DNA of 6,045 nt, taken from contig SLMR01000179.1 of the NCBI GenBank assembly GCA_007133445.1, forward strand, positions 1 through 6,045, in the 5' to 3' direction. Within the stretch, counting starts at the first letter, position 1, and every line of letters begins with the position of its first letter. The notes below the pieces were generated by a model, which saw only the letters and a program-made list of their open reading frames with translations, was not told where the DNA came from and did no database searches. Positions 5,093 to 6,045 of the stretch are shown piece after piece. The position numbers and the translations under genes were made by a program. Source of the DNA: Aquisalimonas sp. (GTDB taxonomy: Bacteria; Pseudomonadota; Gammaproteobacteria; Nitrococcales; Aquisalimonadaceae).

Positions 5093-6045
5093 TCAGTTCA
5101 CCCTGTTGTCCGAGCCCTGCTCGGACTCGTACATGTCGACCACGCGGCAGTCGCCGCACATCTGCAGCCGGCGACGGCTCGATTCCGACTGGAACATGTG
5201 GTGGCCATCCAGCCGCTGCAACATGCGCTCGATGACGCTCGGGGTCGCGAACGGTTTGCCGCAGACCACGCATTCGAAAGGTTCTTCCTCATTCAGCACG
5301 CGCGGCTGACGCCGCTCCTCCCAACTGAAAAGATAGCGTGCTTCAAGGGAGATCGCCTCCTCCGGACAGGCGGTCTGGCATAGTCCGCACTGGACGCAGA
5401 GGTCTTCGGTGAAATTCAGCTGCGGCTTGTCGCCTGCGTCGGTCAGTGCACGCGTGGGGCAGACCTGGGGGCAGGCCATGCAGAGCGTGCACTTGCCCGT
5501 GTCGACCATGACCTGGCCGAAGGGCGCTCCGGCCGGGAGGCTCGCGGTCTGCGGCCGGACGGGCGCGTTCTCAGCAAGGTGGTCGATGGCCAGCCGCAGC
5601 GTGCCGCGCTTTTCGTTGAAGGTGTCGAACGCCGCAGGGGCCACGGGCTCGAACGCGGTCAGCGCCTGCAGCGCAGCCGCCACGCCGCCCTCACGCGCGG
5701 TCAGGCCGATGCGCTCGCCGCTGAGCTCCAGCGCATCCAGCAGCCGCCGGGTATAACCAATCTGGCGTTCCAGCTCGGAGCGCACTGTCGGTGGCACCTG
5801 CGGCGTGTCCAGCAGTGCAATACCCGAGGCCCCGTAAGCCAGGGAGGCCAGCCAAAGGTCCATGCCCACGGAGCCGATCTCGGCAACGGGCACGGGAATG
5901 ACCGTGTCAGGCAATTCGGCGGCCAGAGCATTGAGACGCTCTGCCCCGGCTTCCTCGTCATGGAACAGCAGCACCGGATGGGTCCCGCCCGCCTCGCGGA
6001 AGGCCTGCAGCATCGCCCGGATACGGGCCGCCATGTCCTTCGGGC
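5093..6045 (-). CDS. Double-[4Fe-4S] ferredoxin protein of the fdh operon, C-terminal part; 5' end outside window
   Basis: The frame is open from the right edge to the TGA at 5093, about 317 codons. The ATG at 6034 has AAGGA only 1 nt upstream, too close to work as a ribosome site, and the frame continues upstream with no stop, so the true start is probably outside. Numbering from that Met, residues about 18-130 form an alpha/beta-like domain without cysteines. C182/C185/C188/C192 (CTLCMACPQVCP) and C213/C216/C219/C223 (CVQCGLCQTACP) then form two bacterial-type [4Fe-4S] sites. The C-terminus has a further four cysteines in two CxxC pairs, C255/C258 and C293/C296, with H278-H279 between them, suggesting a zinc site. 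No membrane segment is visible, so it is probably a cytoplasmic redox or maturation factor. Genes annotated only as '4Fe-4S binding protein' occupy this place in related fdh clusters; a precise role is not known to me. The chaperone gene starts 10 nt downstream. Confidence 0.88.
   Translation of the reverse strand, partial: PKDMAARIRAMLQAFREAGGTHPVLLFHDEEAGAERLNALAAELPDTVIPVPVAEIGSVGMDLWLASLAYGASGIALLDTPQVPPTVRSELERQIGYTRRLLDALELSGERIGLTAREGGVAAALQALTAFEPVAPAAFDTFNEKRGTLRLAIDHLAENAPVRPQTASLPAGAPFGQVMVDTGKCTLCMACPQVCPTRALTDAGDKPQLNFTEDLCVQCGLCQTACPEEAISLEARYLFSWEERRQPRVLNEEEPFECVVCGKPFATPSVIERMLQRLDGHHMFQSESSRRRLQMCGDCRVVDMYESEQGSDNRVN

Noticed and set aside
4381..5235. A 284-codon plus-strand frame opposite the chaperone gene
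   Set aside because: It is also in codon register with the minus-strand TorD-family gene, so it is explained by codon use. No motif or ribosome site supports it.
5093..6034. ATG at 6034 as the true start of the ferredoxin protein
   Set aside because: Its only purine-rich upstream sequence is 1 nt away, and the frame is open to the window edge, so the protein most likely begins outside.

Overview
The window is one gene cluster, read entirely from the minus strand (right to left), for a periplasm-facing, membrane-bound formate dehydrogenase of the short-beta-subunit type often annotated FDH3 (FdhABC) in proteobacteria. The sequence is GC-rich. Tat-type signal peptides, a lipoprotein signal and a cytochrome-b-type gamma subunit all point to a Gram-negative proteobacterium. 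The acidic residues in the catalytic subunit and the gene order would suit a gammaproteobacterium, perhaps a halophilic one, but the genus cannot be read from this sequence.

Layout in transcription order. (1) 6045-5093: C-terminal part of a double-[4Fe-4S] ferredoxin protein whose 5' end lies beyond the right edge. (2) 5082-4462: TorD-family chaperone. (3) 4387-4172: a 71-residue Tat-signal protein of the 'formate dehydrogenase region TAT target' kind. (4) 4126-1247: fdhA, the 959-residue molybdopterin catalytic subunit, with a Tat signal, one [4Fe-4S] site and Cys (not selenocysteine) at the active site. (5) 1220-630: fdhB, a 196-residue four-cluster ferredoxin subunit. (6) A 13-bp GC-rich hairpin at 594-622. 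(7) 544-350: a 64-residue lipoprotein. (8) 333-1: the N-terminal 111 residues of fdhC, the membrane cytochrome b subunit, which runs off the left edge and has no stop in the window.

How they work together (family knowledge plus inference): the chaperone probably guards the cofactor loading and Tat export of FdhA. FdhB has no export signal and should cross the membrane bound to FdhA. Electrons from formate oxidation would pass from the Mo/W-bis-MGD site through the FdhA cluster and four FdhB clusters to haem b in FdhC and on to quinone. The ferredoxin protein, the small Tat protein and the small lipoprotein are accessory factors of uncertain role. Gene gaps are 10-85 nt, so one operon is likely; its promoter is not in the window.

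No tRNA, rRNA, CRISPR array, insertion sequence or phage gene was seen. The system as a whole is a known one. The least explained parts are the small lipoprotein between fdhB and fdhC, the hairpin before it, and the N-terminal domain of the ferredoxin protein.
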